This document shows, piece by piece, positions 1 through 8,312 of a DNA stretch of 64,000 nt; positions within the stretch are counted from its first letter, which is position 1; each line of letters begins with the position of its first letter. A program made the translations under genes and the position numbers. The notes below the pieces were generated by a model, which made no database searches, was not told the origin of the DNA, and saw nothing but the letters and a program-made list of their open reading frames with translations. Origin of the DNA: an uncultured Actinomycetes bacterium (GTDB taxonomy: Bacteria > Actinomycetota > Acidimicrobiia > Acidimicrobiales > RAAP-2); NCBI GenBank assembly GCA_903830655.1, contig CAIKUQ010000017.1, forward strand, positions 21,158 through 85,157, in the 5' to 3' direction.

Positions 1-308
1 ACAATATCGGCAGAATCAAAAAGTGCGGGATCGGGATTGACAATATCTAAGTGCGGCTCTCGGTGATAGTGATAATTGACGTATCGATTTGCAAATAGTT
101 TGGTGGCGAATTTCGCCATCCATTTTCCATCCGATACTCCAACAATTCGCTCGGCCCCTGGTCGAAGGAGGATGGCCTTACGCATTGCTTGAGCGACGGC
201 ACGTTCACGGGCGGTGGACTTGCAGATTCGACATACTGACCGTTCACGCTCGTATACGCCGATTGCGAGCGTCGGTAGTTGACAGGCGGGGCAAATGAAG
301 GCTCTCAT
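1..308 (-). CDS. Zinc-ribbon class I SAM methyltransferase, C-terminus beyond window edge
   Basis: The frame is open from an ATG at 308 to the window edge (102 complete codons, no stop), so the gene is partial. The N-terminus has two CxxC pairs, Cys6/Cys9 and Cys26/Cys29, a small zinc ribbon. It is followed by an Arg-rich stretch and a segment ending in HREPHLDIVNPDPALFDSAD. This layout matches methyltransferases in which a short Cys4 ribbon precedes a Rossmann domain (family knowledge). A GAGGA Shine-Dalgarno lies 6 bases before the ATG. It is divergent from the GT4 gene, which suggests a shared locus. The SAM-binding glycine motif would lie outside the window, so the methyltransferase call is an inference. 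Confidence 0.62.
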   Translation of the reverse strand, partial: MRAFICPACQLPTLAIGVYERERSVCRICKSTARERAVAQAMRKAILLRPGAERIVGVSDGKWMAKFATKLFANRYVNYHYHREPHLDIVNPDPALFDSADI

Positions 309-391
309 TTGCTGTCCTCAAAGTTATTCACCTCTTGACGCTATCGCCAAATCCAGCGGTTCTGGGGTCGGGTGCGTTTCGGCAAAACCCC

Positions 392-397
392 TAAAGT
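392..397 (+). promoter_or_regulatory. -10 box TAAAGT for the GT4 gene
   Basis: TAAAGT lies 7 bases before ATG 405, the leaderless spacing seen across the window. It supports 405 as the start. Confidence 0.4.
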
Positions 398-404
398 TGT
401 TGTA

Positions 405-1772
405 ATGACTGCTGTCGACGCACGTAAATTCTCTCGACAAGAGTCCGGTGAAATAACCAAGTCGTTGATTCCCCCCATGCCGAGAGTGGCTGACCCCGCT
501 CAGCCCGGCAAACTTCGCATCGCCCTATTGGTGTATCGCGGGAACCCCACCTGCGGCGGCCAGGGGGTGTACACCCGACATCTGTCTCGAGAGCTCGCGA
601 AGATTGGGCACAGCGTGACGGTGTTTTCGGGCCCGCCCTGGCCCGAAATCGACGACGGAGTCGGATTCGTCCCCGTACCGAGCTTGGATCTGTACCGGTC
701 GCCTGACCCATTTCGCTGGCCCCAGCGAGGAGAGATTCGAAACTGGGCCGATGTGGTCGAACTCATTTCAACTCGACTAGGACATTTCGCCGAGCCACGT
801 ACGTTCGCCATGCGAGTAGAGAAACTTCTTGCGGATCGACGAAATGAATTTGACTTGATTCACGATAATCAGACCATGGGGTATGGGATTGCGCGACTGA
901 AGAAAAATGGTTGGACGGTGTTAGAAACATTGCACCACCCAATTACCGTCGATCGAGAAATTGCGATGAGCCATGCGCCAACTAGATGGGCGCGGATTGG
1001 CGCTAAGCGTTGGTATTCCTTCTTGACCATGCAAATTCGAGTTTTGCGATCGCTACCGGCCGTAGTCACGGTTTCGCATAATTCGAAGATTGACATCAAC
1101 GCTCAAATGGGAGTTCCGCTGGAGAATTTGACCGTGGTTCCGGTTGGAGTTGATCACGACGTCTTCAGACCAAACACTCAGATACCAAAAATACCTGGGC
1201 GTATCATTGTGACCACCAGCAGCGACGCACCGATGAAGGGGCTTGTCCCGCTGCTCGAGGCGGTAGCTAAAGTTCGTCGGACCCACGAAGTTTCCCTAAC
1301 GGTTATAGGTAGACCTAGCGCGGATGGCCCCATCGCCGAGGCCCTGAATCGACTGGCTCTTAACGATTGCGTTCACACCGTCTCGGGAGTGAGCGATGCA
1401 GAGATGGCGGGGAAGTACGCCGAGGCCCAACTGGCGGTTGTACCGAGTCTCTACGAGGGCTTTAGCTTGCCAGCGATTGAAGCAATGAGTTGTGGAGTCG
1501 CCCTGGTCGCCACCACCGGAGGGGCTCTGCCCGAGGTCGTTGGAGAAAACGGCGTTACCGGACTCCTGGTTGAACCCAATAACCCTGACGCCCTCGCAGA
1601 AGCCATTCTCAGGCTCTTAAATGACGACGAACTCCGTGAACGAATCGGAGTGGCCGGAAGGGCTCGAGTGCTCAATCGATTCACTTGGGAGGTGACGGCA
1701 CACGGAACGGAGGCCTGTTACGTGGCCCTTATCAATCATGCACCGTTGCCCCTAGCAATGACCTTTACCTGA
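405..1772 (+). CDS. Family 4 (GT-B) glycosyltransferase
   Basis: A cytoplasmic or membrane-associated nucleotide-sugar glycosyltransferase of 455 aa. The N-terminal Rossmann half has the GGQGVY acceptor-side loop (about residues 51-56). The C-terminal half has the GT4 donor motif EGFSLPAIE (about 351-359) with both Glu of E-x7-E, followed by a GGALPEVVG-type loop. ATG 405 is chosen because a TANNNT box sits 7 bases upstream. GTG 372 and ATG 477 are alternatives, and the conserved fold starts near residue 38. The stop overlaps the next start (TGATG), so it is coupled to the methyltransferase. Sugar and acceptor cannot be read from the sequence. Confidence 0.88.
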   Translation: MTAVDARKFSRQESGEITKSLIPPMPRVADPAQPGKLRIALLVYRGNPTCGGQGVYTRHLSRELAKIGHSVTVFSGPPWPEIDDGVGFVPVPSLDLYRSPDPFRWPQRGEIRNWADVVELISTRLGHFAEPRTFAMRVEKLLADRRNEFDLIHDNQTMGYGIARLKKNGWTVLETLHHPITVDREIAMSHAPTRWARIGAKRWYSFLTMQIRVLRSLPAVVTVSHNSKIDINAQMGVPLENLTVVPVGVDHDVFRPNTQIPKIPGRIIVTTSSDAPMKGLVPLLEAVAKVRRTHEVSLTVIGRPSADGPIAEALNRLALNDCVHTVSGVSDAEMAGKYAEAQLAVVPSLYEGFSLPAIEAMSCGVALVATTGGALPEVVGENGVTGLLVEPNNPDALAEAILRLLNDDELRERIGVAGRARVLNRFTWEVTAHGTEACYVALINHAPLPLAMTFT

Positions 1773-2488
1773 TGCTCACGGCGAACCTTGACCGTCTGGG
1801 TCTGACCTCCAGCGACCGAGTCCTAGACCTCGGAGCAGGGTTTGGACGTCACGCATTTGCCGCACTGCGGCGCGGATCCACGGTTGTCGCCCTCGACGCA
1901 GGTGAGGCGGAGATGGAGGCGGTCCAGGGGATGATTACTGCGATGCGCGAGGCCAATGAGATTTCTTGGGATGCATCAGCCGTGGCCATTCGCGGTGATG
2001 TCTTGGCGCTTCCATTCCTTGATAACTCCTTTGATGTTGTCATTTGCTCTGAGGTCTTAGAACACATTCCCGCCGAGGCGCTAGCTATTGCTGAATTAGC
2101 CAGAGTCATAAAGATTGGTGGACGAATTGCCATCACCGTTCCGCGCACTTTGCCCGAACGAATCAATTGGGCGCTATCCGATGACTATCACAATGTTCCA
2201 GGCGGACATATTCGCATCTACTCACGAAGTTATCTCGAACAACTACTCACTAACGCTCAATTTCGAATTGAGGGACACGAATACGCGCACGGACTTCACA
2301 GCCCGTACTGGTGGCTGAAGTGCTTAGTGGGCATAGAGCGAAATGAACAGTGGCTCGTCAAGCGGTATCACCAACTTTTGGTCTGGGACATCATGAAGTC
2401 TCCTCGAATAACTCGAACCCTCGAACAGGTGCTATCAAAGTACATCGGAAAATCCTTGATCATTTACGCAACGAAAATGGATAAGTAA
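1772..2488 (+). CDS. Class I SAM-dependent methyltransferase
   Basis: A 238 aa Rossmann methyltransferase. SAM motif I is VLDLGAGFG (about residues 15-23), the acidic end of strand 2 is ALDAG, and the post-motif II segment is FDVVICSEVLEHIP. The start is ATG 1772, overlapping the GT4 stop in a TGATG junction. Homologues of this type start just before motif I with MLT plus DRLG, as here. The frame stays open upstream to 1685 inside the GT4 gene, but that extension has no methyltransferase character. It probably modifies the product of the adjacent glycosyltransferase (inference from coupling). Confidence 0.85.
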   Translation: MLTANLDRLGLTSSDRVLDLGAGFGRHAFAALRRGSTVVALDAGEAEMEAVQGMITAMREANEISWDASAVAIRGDVLALPFLDNSFDVVICSEVLEHIPAEALAIAELARVIKIGGRIAITVPRTLPERINWALSDDYHNVPGGHIRIYSRSYLEQLLTNAQFRIEGHEYAHGLHSPYWWLKCLVGIERNEQWLVKRYHQLLVWDIMKSPRITRTLEQVLSKYIGKSLIIYATKMDK

Positions 2489-2490
2489 CG

Positions 2491-3501
2491 GTGGCGATAG
2501 ACCTCACCGAGATTGCTTCGGGTCTAGGTAAGTATCAATTGCCCAATGGCCTGATACTCCAAACCATTGGAGGCGTAGGTGACCCGTGGAATCACGTCGA
2601 GGTCTTGATGGCTTTGACGATAGCGGGTGACTTCGAAAGGGCTGAACGTGGATATCGGTGGCTGGCGAACAATCAATTAGGTGAAGGATCGTGGTTTCAG
2701 TATTACCGCCGTGACTCTGTCCATTCGTCGCGCATTGATTTCAACGTCACGGGGTATGTGGCGACTGGGTTATTGCACTATTGGCGTTCCACCAAGGATG
2801 AAGATTTAGTTGGCTCACTCTGGCCGACCCTTGTGCGAGCTGTGAGCTTCATTGATGCTCACATGGATAATCAGGGACTGGCTCCGTGGTCAGTAAATTC
2901 TCGTGGCGTGGCAGAATCCTTTTCGCTGTTGACCGGCTCGTCTTCGTTGATGCATTCGCTCTACTGCGCTAATCAGCTCGCAGTGGAAATCGGTGAAGAG
3001 CCTGTGATCGGCGTAGAGCGCTTAAGCGCCCTTAGGCACCGAATCACGAGTCATCCCGAAAAATTTGTTGATAAGAGCAACTTCGCCATGGATTGGTACT
3101 ACCCAGCATTAACTGGCGCCAAGCCCTTTACGAATGGTGACCGTTTGAAATTTGAGCAGAAATTTCTCATTCCCGGAGTGGGAGTTCGGTGCGTTGCTAC
3201 GTCGGACTGGGTGACCGCCGCAGAGACTGCGGAATATGCGTTAACGCTCACTCGAAATCAAGATTTTGCGGGTGCGAGGCAATTACTCAGCGACATTGAA
3301 CAGTTACGTTCCCCCAGTGGGCTTTATTTCACTGGGATTGGGCATCCTTCCGGGGAAACCTTTCCGCGCGACGAGGTGAGTAGTTATAGTGCCGCGGCCG
3401 TGGTTTTAGCTTGGGACGCTCTCGAACAACTAAGCCCAGGCCATGAACTCTTTGCGACAGACCTTCCAGCGCAAGTCCAAGTCGACTGTGCGGATTGTTA
3501 G
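2491..3501 (+). CDS. Small squalene-cyclase/prenyltransferase-like alpha-barrel protein
   Basis: 336 aa with a GTG start, two bases after the methyltransferase stop. Near residues 46-62 the sequence GYRWLANNQLGEGSW fits the QW motif of terpene cyclases and related alpha/alpha barrels (aromatic, Leu, Gln, then GxW). Other features are repeated Trp/Tyr-rich helices and the loop SSSLMHSLYCANQLA. It is only about half the length of squalene-hopene cyclase, and I do not see a DxDD catalytic motif, so cyclase activity is unlikely. It may be a glycan- or lipid-binding or processing barrel (six-hairpin type). Its stop overlaps the convergent methyltransferase stop. Confidence 0.6.
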   Translation: MAIDLTEIASGLGKYQLPNGLILQTIGGVGDPWNHVEVLMALTIAGDFERAERGYRWLANNQLGEGSWFQYYRRDSVHSSRIDFNVTGYVATGLLHYWRSTKDEDLVGSLWPTLVRAVSFIDAHMDNQGLAPWSVNSRGVAESFSLLTGSSSLMHSLYCANQLAVEIGEEPVIGVERLSALRHRITSHPEKFVDKSNFAMDWYYPALTGAKPFTNGDRLKFEQKFLIPGVGVRCVATSDWVTAAETAEYALTLTRNQDFAGARQLLSDIEQLRSPSGLYFTGIGHPSGETFPRDEVSSYSAAAVVLAWDALEQLSPGHELFATDLPAQVQVDCADC

Positions 3502-4133
3502 CGGATACGAACGGTAACTCGCAGAGACCCGACCTCGGCTACATCTACGAACACGCCACTCTCGATAGCCGCCTTATATATTTCGTAAGGTACTTGGCCC
3601 CCTTCGGTGGGGCTTGCGAATACGTCATGGATCAGCAAGAAGCCACCCACGGTCACCTTGCGCGCCCACAGCTGAAAGTCCCGCCAGGCCACATCGTGCC
3701 CATGCCCGCCATCGATGAAAAGTAGATCGAGTGGTTGGGCGAAATGCTTTGCCACTCGTGACGATTCACCAATAAGCCCAATCACGGTATCTTCGAGGCG
3801 CGCGCGAGCAATCGAGCGCTGCCAGTGCGGAAGGGTATTGAGCCGTCCATCTTCTAGGTCAATCAAGGTTGAATCGTGATGCGGCCAACCGACCTGATTT
3901 TCCTCCGAGCCATGATGGTGATCGAGACTGTACAGGACACAGCTACTTTGTTCGGCGGCAGCGCCGAGATAGATGCTTGATCGGCCGCAATACGAGCCAA
4001 TCTCGAGCCAAGTGCCATTTGGTTTACGGGCGCCGTGCAAGAGGGCGTTGTCAAAGAGCGCGCGTCCTTCATCGCTGGGCATAAAGCCAGTGACCGTGTC
4101 GGCCAGAGCTAAGAGTTCAGCTACGCGACTCAC
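3498..4133 (-). CDS. Class I SAM methyltransferase, Methyltransf_24-like
   Basis: 211 aa. SAM motif I is LEIGSYCGRSS (about residues 42-52). The acidic residue after strand 2 is in YSLDHHHG. A LLFIDGGHGHDVAWRDF stretch (about 133-149) carries the Asp/His pair of metal-dependent O-methyltransferase-like Methyltransf_24 proteins. GTG 4133 overlaps the stop of the upstream transporter gene (GTGA), so the two are translationally coupled. It converges on the squalene-cyclase-like gene with overlapping stops. Its physical proximity to the GT4 locus suggests a role in the same modification pathway (inference). Confidence 0.75.
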   Translation of the reverse strand: MSRVAELLALADTVTGFMPSDEGRALFDNALLHGARKPNGTWLEIGSYCGRSSIYLGAAAEQSSCVLYSLDHHHGSEENQVGWPHHDSTLIDLEDGRLNTLPHWQRSIARARLEDTVIGLIGESSRVAKHFAQPLDLLFIDGGHGHDVAWRDFQLWARKVTVGGFLLIHDVFASPTEGGQVPYEIYKAAIESGVFVDVAEVGSLRVTVRIR

Positions 4134-4723
4134 GCCACTACGAGGTGCACAAGGGTGTACAGGCCAAGGCCCGCAAACACCACACCGCCAAATTTACGAA
4201 CCAGTGATAAGGGAACTTTGCGCAGAATAAAACTTCCACCGTAGCTCGCTAAAAAAGTAACGGCAACGAGACCGATAGACGAAGCGGCAAAGACCATAAC
4301 TGGTTGATGCGTTTTTGCCACTAAGTTGGCGGCTTGGATTTGGGTGAGATCGCCAAACTCGCCGATGAAGATAACGCCAAATGCGGTGAGCGCCTCACGA
4401 GTAAATGAAGCTCGATGCTCCGGCTTGGCTTCTCGCTCACCTTCGGCCTCAACATCTTTTTCTTTCACCAAGAGGAGGTAGGCCGCTCCCGCTAGGAAAA
4501 GAACCCCGATTATGAGTTCTTTGATGTGACTTGGCAGCAAGGTCAGCAGCCCACCAGCAGCGCAGGCGAGGGCCATTTGCACAATAAATGCGCTAGCCGC
4601 CCCGATGGAAACCGCCAACGGGCGTGCCTTGGTAGCCATCACCACGGTGGCGATCATCGTCTTATCGGGAAGCTCAAGTAGGAACATAATTCCTACAATC
4701 CCGAGAAACCCCCCAATAGGCAT
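4130..4723 (-). CDS. GDT1/TMEM165 (UPF0016) family cation transporter
   Basis: 197 aa with about six membrane helices in two repeats. Each repeat carries the family's acidic signature: ELPDKT near residue 15 and EFGDLTQ near residue 125. The family exports Mn2+ or Ca2+ in exchange for protons (established). The loop between the halves is short and charged (KEKDVEAEGEREAKPEH). The start is ATG 4723, because the first signature follows shortly after. The longer open frame back to 4888 runs inside the aminopeptidase gene and is antisense noise in character. GDT1 exporters help supply Mn2+ to glycosyltransferases in eukaryotes; any such link here is speculative. Confidence 0.85.
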   Translation of the reverse strand: MPIGGFLGIVGIMFLLELPDKTMIATVVMATKARPLAVSIGAASAFIVQMALACAAGGLLTLLPSHIKELIIGVLFLAGAAYLLLVKEKDVEAEGEREAKPEHRASFTREALTAFGVIFIGEFGDLTQIQAANLVAKTHQPVMVFAASSIGLVAVTFLASYGGSFILRKVPLSLVRKFGGVVFAGLGLYTLVHLVVA

Positions 4724-4730
4724 CTGATGA

Positions 4731-7235
4731 TTAGAACTGGCTGCGGATAGATGAGGCGAAGGCCAAACCAACGCGCATGCGCTCAATCTGCTGCTGAATC
4801 GTTCGCTGTTCGCCACCGAGTGGGTGATCGTTGTGGAACTTCTCAACGGTGTCAGCGAACGCCTCATCGTGGAAGAAGGTTGGGACACCCATTGCCAAAC
4901 GAGAGTGGGTGTTCAATGGGAACTTCTCCATAGCTTCGTCCCAGCGCTTAGCGATAAGTTCCCAAATCTTTCGTCCGGTCACCTTATTGGTCGACAAGAA
5001 GCCGAGCAAGATAGCGGAGTCCTGATTGCGGAACTTGGTGAACGCTTTCTCGGCGGCGTCAAAGGCCGTCTTTTCGGCATTGAAAGCACCCAGGCTAATG
5101 AGGTAACGCTGCTCTTCTTGTGGATCAGTAGCGTTGTCGTAGCGCTTAAGGAACTCTTCGTAGTCACCTTCGCGGTCCTGGCTTGCGACAATGGTGAGAA
5201 TGGTGCGCGCTAGATTGCCGTCCATGTCATTGGTTTCGTAGCGTCGGATAGCCTCGGCGATCACGTCGGCATCTTTCACAATGTTGCCCATGATCCCCAA
5301 TACGGTGGCGCGCAGCTGAGGAGTCAGTTCGCCCTCACCGGATTTGGCGTCCCATCCGAGTTGAGCCCACTCCGGAGCGAAAACCTCGCGAGCCTGCTCG
5401 GCCAAGACTGATTCCTTGGCCTGTCCGTAGATGACACGATTTACGTAGTTAAACGCGCTCGCCACAGTCGCCCACGGGGTTGGGTCACTAAGACCTTGCA
5501 GGCCCTTGGCGATGGCCAAAAAGTCGCTCCAGGTGATGCGGCTGGCAAAGAGTGCCGCCCAGGAGTCAGCCAACAAAGTGGCGCGCTCGAGCTCGTCAAG
5601 ATCCTTGATGCGAGGTGAGAGTGCTGCGAGTTCGGCTTGACCGTAGCGCGAACGGAAAACACCCGAACCGCCAGCGTTCACCACGAGTGGTAACTCACCG
5701 GCAACCGCGATGGGCTCTTCGCCCAAAAGGTGACGACTGATCTCGCCACCGTTGAGCGAGCGGGTGAGAACGGGCACAAGCCAGTTCTTGCCGATCGAAC
5801 TCTCGCCACGCTTGGCACCGTAGGCGAAGGGCTCTTGAGTGAGTTTTCCATCGGCGAGGGTGATGAGCGGGTGGCCACCTTGAAGGATGAAGGTGTTCAT
5901 GACGTTGCGCACAGGCTGGCCCGAGTGCTCTTCGAGAGCGTCCCAGAGGTCTGTGGTTACCGTATTGGCGTAACTGTGCTTTTTCAAGTACAGACGAATA
6001 CCGTCGCGGAAGGTTTCTTCGCCCAAGTATTGCTCGAGCATCCGTAGGACCGACCCACCCTTTTCGTAGGTGAGGAGGTCGAACATGCCGCGAGTGTCGT
6101 CAGGGGAGATGACCTCGTACTCGATAGGTCGAGTGGTGTGAAGTCCGTCAATCTGCATAGCGGCGTCACGGTCGACACCAAAGCCAACCCACATCTTCCA
6201 TTCGGGCTTGTAGGCGTGAGTGCAAAGAATCTGCATGAACGTAGCGAACGCTTCGTTTAACCAAATGCCTTCCCACCATTCCATGGTGACCAAGTCACCA
6301 AACCACATGTGAGCGATTTCGTGAGCTACGACCTCAGCCACACGCTTCTTCTCGGCAATTGAGCCCTTCTTGGGGTCTACGAGGAGCGCTGTCTCACGGT
6401 AGGTGATGCAACCCAAGTTCTCCATTGCGCCAAAGGCGAAGTCAGGAATGGCGAGCATGTCGAGCTTCTCGCCGGGGTAGGGGATGTCGAAATACTTCGC
6501 GAAGAAACGAAGGGCGTGAGCACCAGAATCCATCGCGAGGTCGCTCAGGCCCGCCTTACCCTTGGGGTAAACGATCTTGAGCGGAATACCGTCAACATCA
6601 ACGGCGGGAGTCTCTTCGAACGGGCCAACGATGAAGGCCACGAGGTAGGTAGACATTTTCATTGTTGGCTTGTAGGCAATGGACTTGAGTCCATTGCCTA
6701 GATCGGTCTCAGTGGCCACGGGCGAGTTCGAATAGGCCGCTAGGTGAGAGGGAACGGTGAGGTGTACCTCGTAGGTTGCCTTGAAGGATGGCTCGTCCCA
6801 GCAGGGAAAGGCGCGACGCGCGTCGGAGTGCTCGAACTGGGTGGTAGCGATGGTGTGGCTGGTGCCGCTGTCATCTTTGTAGGTCGAACGGTAAAAACCG
6901 TGCAACTGGTCATTCAAAATACCGTCGAAGGCAATTTCGAGTACTCCGTTACCAACTGAGAGTTCGGAATCGAAGTGCAGGGTGGCAGTTTCGTACTTTT
7001 CGTCATAAGTAATTGAGCTCGCCGTCTGACTAGCGCCCGACTGGGTAACGGTTGTCGTGCCCAGGGCCAATTCAATGGCGTGCAGGGTGATGACCTTGGT
7101 TGGGGTTGCGACATCAACCTCTATCTCGACTCGACCGGCGAAACTGAAGGCTTCGAGGTCTGGGGTCAGGTAAATACGGTAGGCCGAAGGGACAACCTGG
7201 CGGCCGAGGCGGTATGGATTATTAGTTGAACTCAT
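4731..7235 (-). CDS. pepN: M1 family zinc aminopeptidase
   Basis: 834 aa, full length for the family. The exopeptidase motif GAMEN is near residue 268. The zinc site HEIAH is near 303-307, with the third ligand in WLNEAFATF 18 residues on. The remainder is the large C-terminal helical (ERAP1-like) domain. It is cytosolic and removes N-terminal residues from peptides. ATG 7235 is preferred over TTG 7256 because a TAGAGT -10 box lies 8 bases upstream of the ATG. Seven bases separate its stop from the GDT1 start. Confidence 0.95.
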   Translation of the reverse strand: MSSTNNPYRLGRQVVPSAYRIYLTPDLEAFSFAGRVEIEVDVATPTKVITLHAIELALGTTTVTQSGASQTASSITYDEKYETATLHFDSELSVGNGVLEIAFDGILNDQLHGFYRSTYKDDSGTSHTIATTQFEHSDARRAFPCWDEPSFKATYEVHLTVPSHLAAYSNSPVATETDLGNGLKSIAYKPTMKMSTYLVAFIVGPFEETPAVDVDGIPLKIVYPKGKAGLSDLAMDSGAHALRFFAKYFDIPYPGEKLDMLAIPDFAFGAMENLGCITYRETALLVDPKKGSIAEKKRVAEVVAHEIAHMWFGDLVTMEWWEGIWLNEAFATFMQILCTHAYKPEWKMWVGFGVDRDAAMQIDGLHTTRPIEYEVISPDDTRGMFDLLTYEKGGSVLRMLEQYLGEETFRDGIRLYLKKHSYANTVTTDLWDALEEHSGQPVRNVMNTFILQGGHPLITLADGKLTQEPFAYGAKRGESSIGKNWLVPVLTRSLNGGEISRHLLGEEPIAVAGELPLVVNAGGSGVFRSRYGQAELAALSPRIKDLDELERATLLADSWAALFASRITWSDFLAIAKGLQGLSDPTPWATVASAFNYVNRVIYGQAKESVLAEQAREVFAPEWAQLGWDAKSGEGELTPQLRATVLGIMGNIVKDADVIAEAIRRYETNDMDGNLARTILTIVASQDREGDYEEFLKRYDNATDPQEEQRYLISLGAFNAEKTAFDAAEKAFTKFRNQDSAILLGFLSTNKVTGRKIWELIAKRWDEAMEKFPLNTHSRLAMGVPTFFHDEAFADTVEKFHNDHPLGGEQRTIQQQIERMRVGLAFASSIRSQF

Positions 7236-7243
7236 AACCGGCA

Positions 7244-7249
7244 ACTCTA
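7244..7249 (-). promoter_or_regulatory. -10 box TAGAGT for pepN
   Basis: TAGAGT (minus strand), 8 bases before ATG 7235. The divergent -10 of the kinase gene is 13 bases away. Confidence 0.35.
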
Positions 7250-7262
7250 GGGGCAAATCTTC

Positions 7263-7268
7263 TATCCT
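7263..7268 (+). promoter_or_regulatory. -10 box TATCCT for the PfkB kinase gene
   Basis: TATCCT lies 6 bases before GTG 7275, predicting a leaderless transcript. Confidence 0.45.
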
Positions 7269-7274
7269 CGCTAG

Positions 7275-8312
7275 GTGACTTCTTCGCCAACCCCCGTGTC
7301 CCTCCGCTCCAAACCAGGGCCCGGTCGACTGGCCGTTACTGGCATAGGAAATGCCCTTTTGGACATCATGGCTAAGGACCCCGAGGAGAGTTTCGCCAAG
7401 GTGGGTCTAACCAAGGCCGCGATGAATCTCATAACTCACGACCAGCTCGATGAGGTCTACCGAGCGATGGGTCCCACCATCGAAATGGGTGGCGGATCGG
7501 TCGCCAACACAATTGCGGGGGTTGCCGCTTTGGGTGGCACCAGCGGATTCATTGGCAAGGTGGCGGAAGATGAATTTGGCGAGCGGTTTATCCGCGATAT
7601 GAAGTCACTGGGTATTGAGCTCGACATGGCAATTGCACGTGAAGGTGATGGGGTGACCGGACGTTGTCACGTATTTGTCACAGACGACGCGCAACGCACT
7701 ATGGCGACATATCTTGGGGCGGCCAATCAGTTGCGCATTGACGACATAAAAAAGGATTTGATTGCGCGCTCGGAAATCACCTACGTCGAAGGCTACCTCT
7801 ACGACCTACCACCTTCGAAAGAGGCGATTCACAAAGTAACCAACTTTGCTCACGAGCACGACTCGATGGTGGCGCTGTCACTCTCCGACAGTTTCTGCGT
7901 TGATCGACACCGCAGAGATTTCTTGGAGCTTGTCACCAATGACATAGATGTCTTGTTAGCCAACGAGGCAGAAATCCTTGCTCTCTTCCAGGTCACTGAC
8001 CTAGAGCGGGCCTTTGATGCATTAGACGAACTGGGACTTCTCGCTGTCATCACTCGCGGACCGAGTGGAGCGGACGTGGTGACCTATTCCGGTGTCGTAA
8101 CAGTTCCGGCCATGGAAGTCCCCGTGGTCGTAGATCAAAACGGTGCGGGCGATCTTTTCGCCTCGGGATTTTTATTCGGCTTAGCCCTCGGTGCCGACCC
8201 CGTTGAAGCAGCGAATCTCGGCTCGCTCTGTGCGGGTGAGATCATTTCGCACCTGGGTGCTCGACCAGAGTCCGATCTCGAAGAACTAGCGACTAACGCC
8301 GGGTTCTTATAA
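7275..8312 (+). CDS. PfkB-family kinase, adenosine kinase-like
   Basis: 345 aa ribokinase-fold enzyme. The substrate-side motif is MGGGSVANTIAG (about residues 73-84). The catalytic anion-hole loop is DQNGAGDLFASGF (about 285-297), with Asp of GAGD as base. The N-terminal GNALLDIMAK segment and overall length resemble bacterial adenosine kinases rather than fructokinases, so nucleoside salvage (adenosine to AMP) is the likely role. Specificity is not proven by motif. GTG 7275 is supported by a TATCCT box 6 bases upstream. The 3' end overlaps the convergent ctaG gene by 6 bases. Confidence 0.82.
   Translation: MTSSPTPVSLRSKPGPGRLAVTGIGNALLDIMAKDPEESFAKVGLTKAAMNLITHDQLDEVYRAMGPTIEMGGGSVANTIAGVAALGGTSGFIGKVAEDEFGERFIRDMKSLGIELDMAIAREGDGVTGRCHVFVTDDAQRTMATYLGAANQLRIDDIKKDLIARSEITYVEGYLYDLPPSKEAIHKVTNFAHEHDSMVALSLSDSFCVDRHRRDFLELVTNDIDVLLANEAEILALFQVTDLERAFDALDELGLLAVITRGPSGADVVTYSGVVTVPAMEVPVVVDQNGAGDLFASGFLFGLALGADPVEAANLGSLCAGEIISHLGARPESDLEELATNAGFL

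Noticed and set aside
89..298. Plus-strand 69-aa ORF at the left edge
   Set aside because: It lies opposite the zinc-ribbon methyltransferase frame, which has conserved Cys pairs and a Shine-Dalgarno; the plus ORF has neither.
4724..4888. 55-residue N-terminal extension of the GDT1 transporter
   Set aside because: It lies antisense-like within the aminopeptidase coding region in another frame, is Ser/Arg-rich, and precedes a normal family start.
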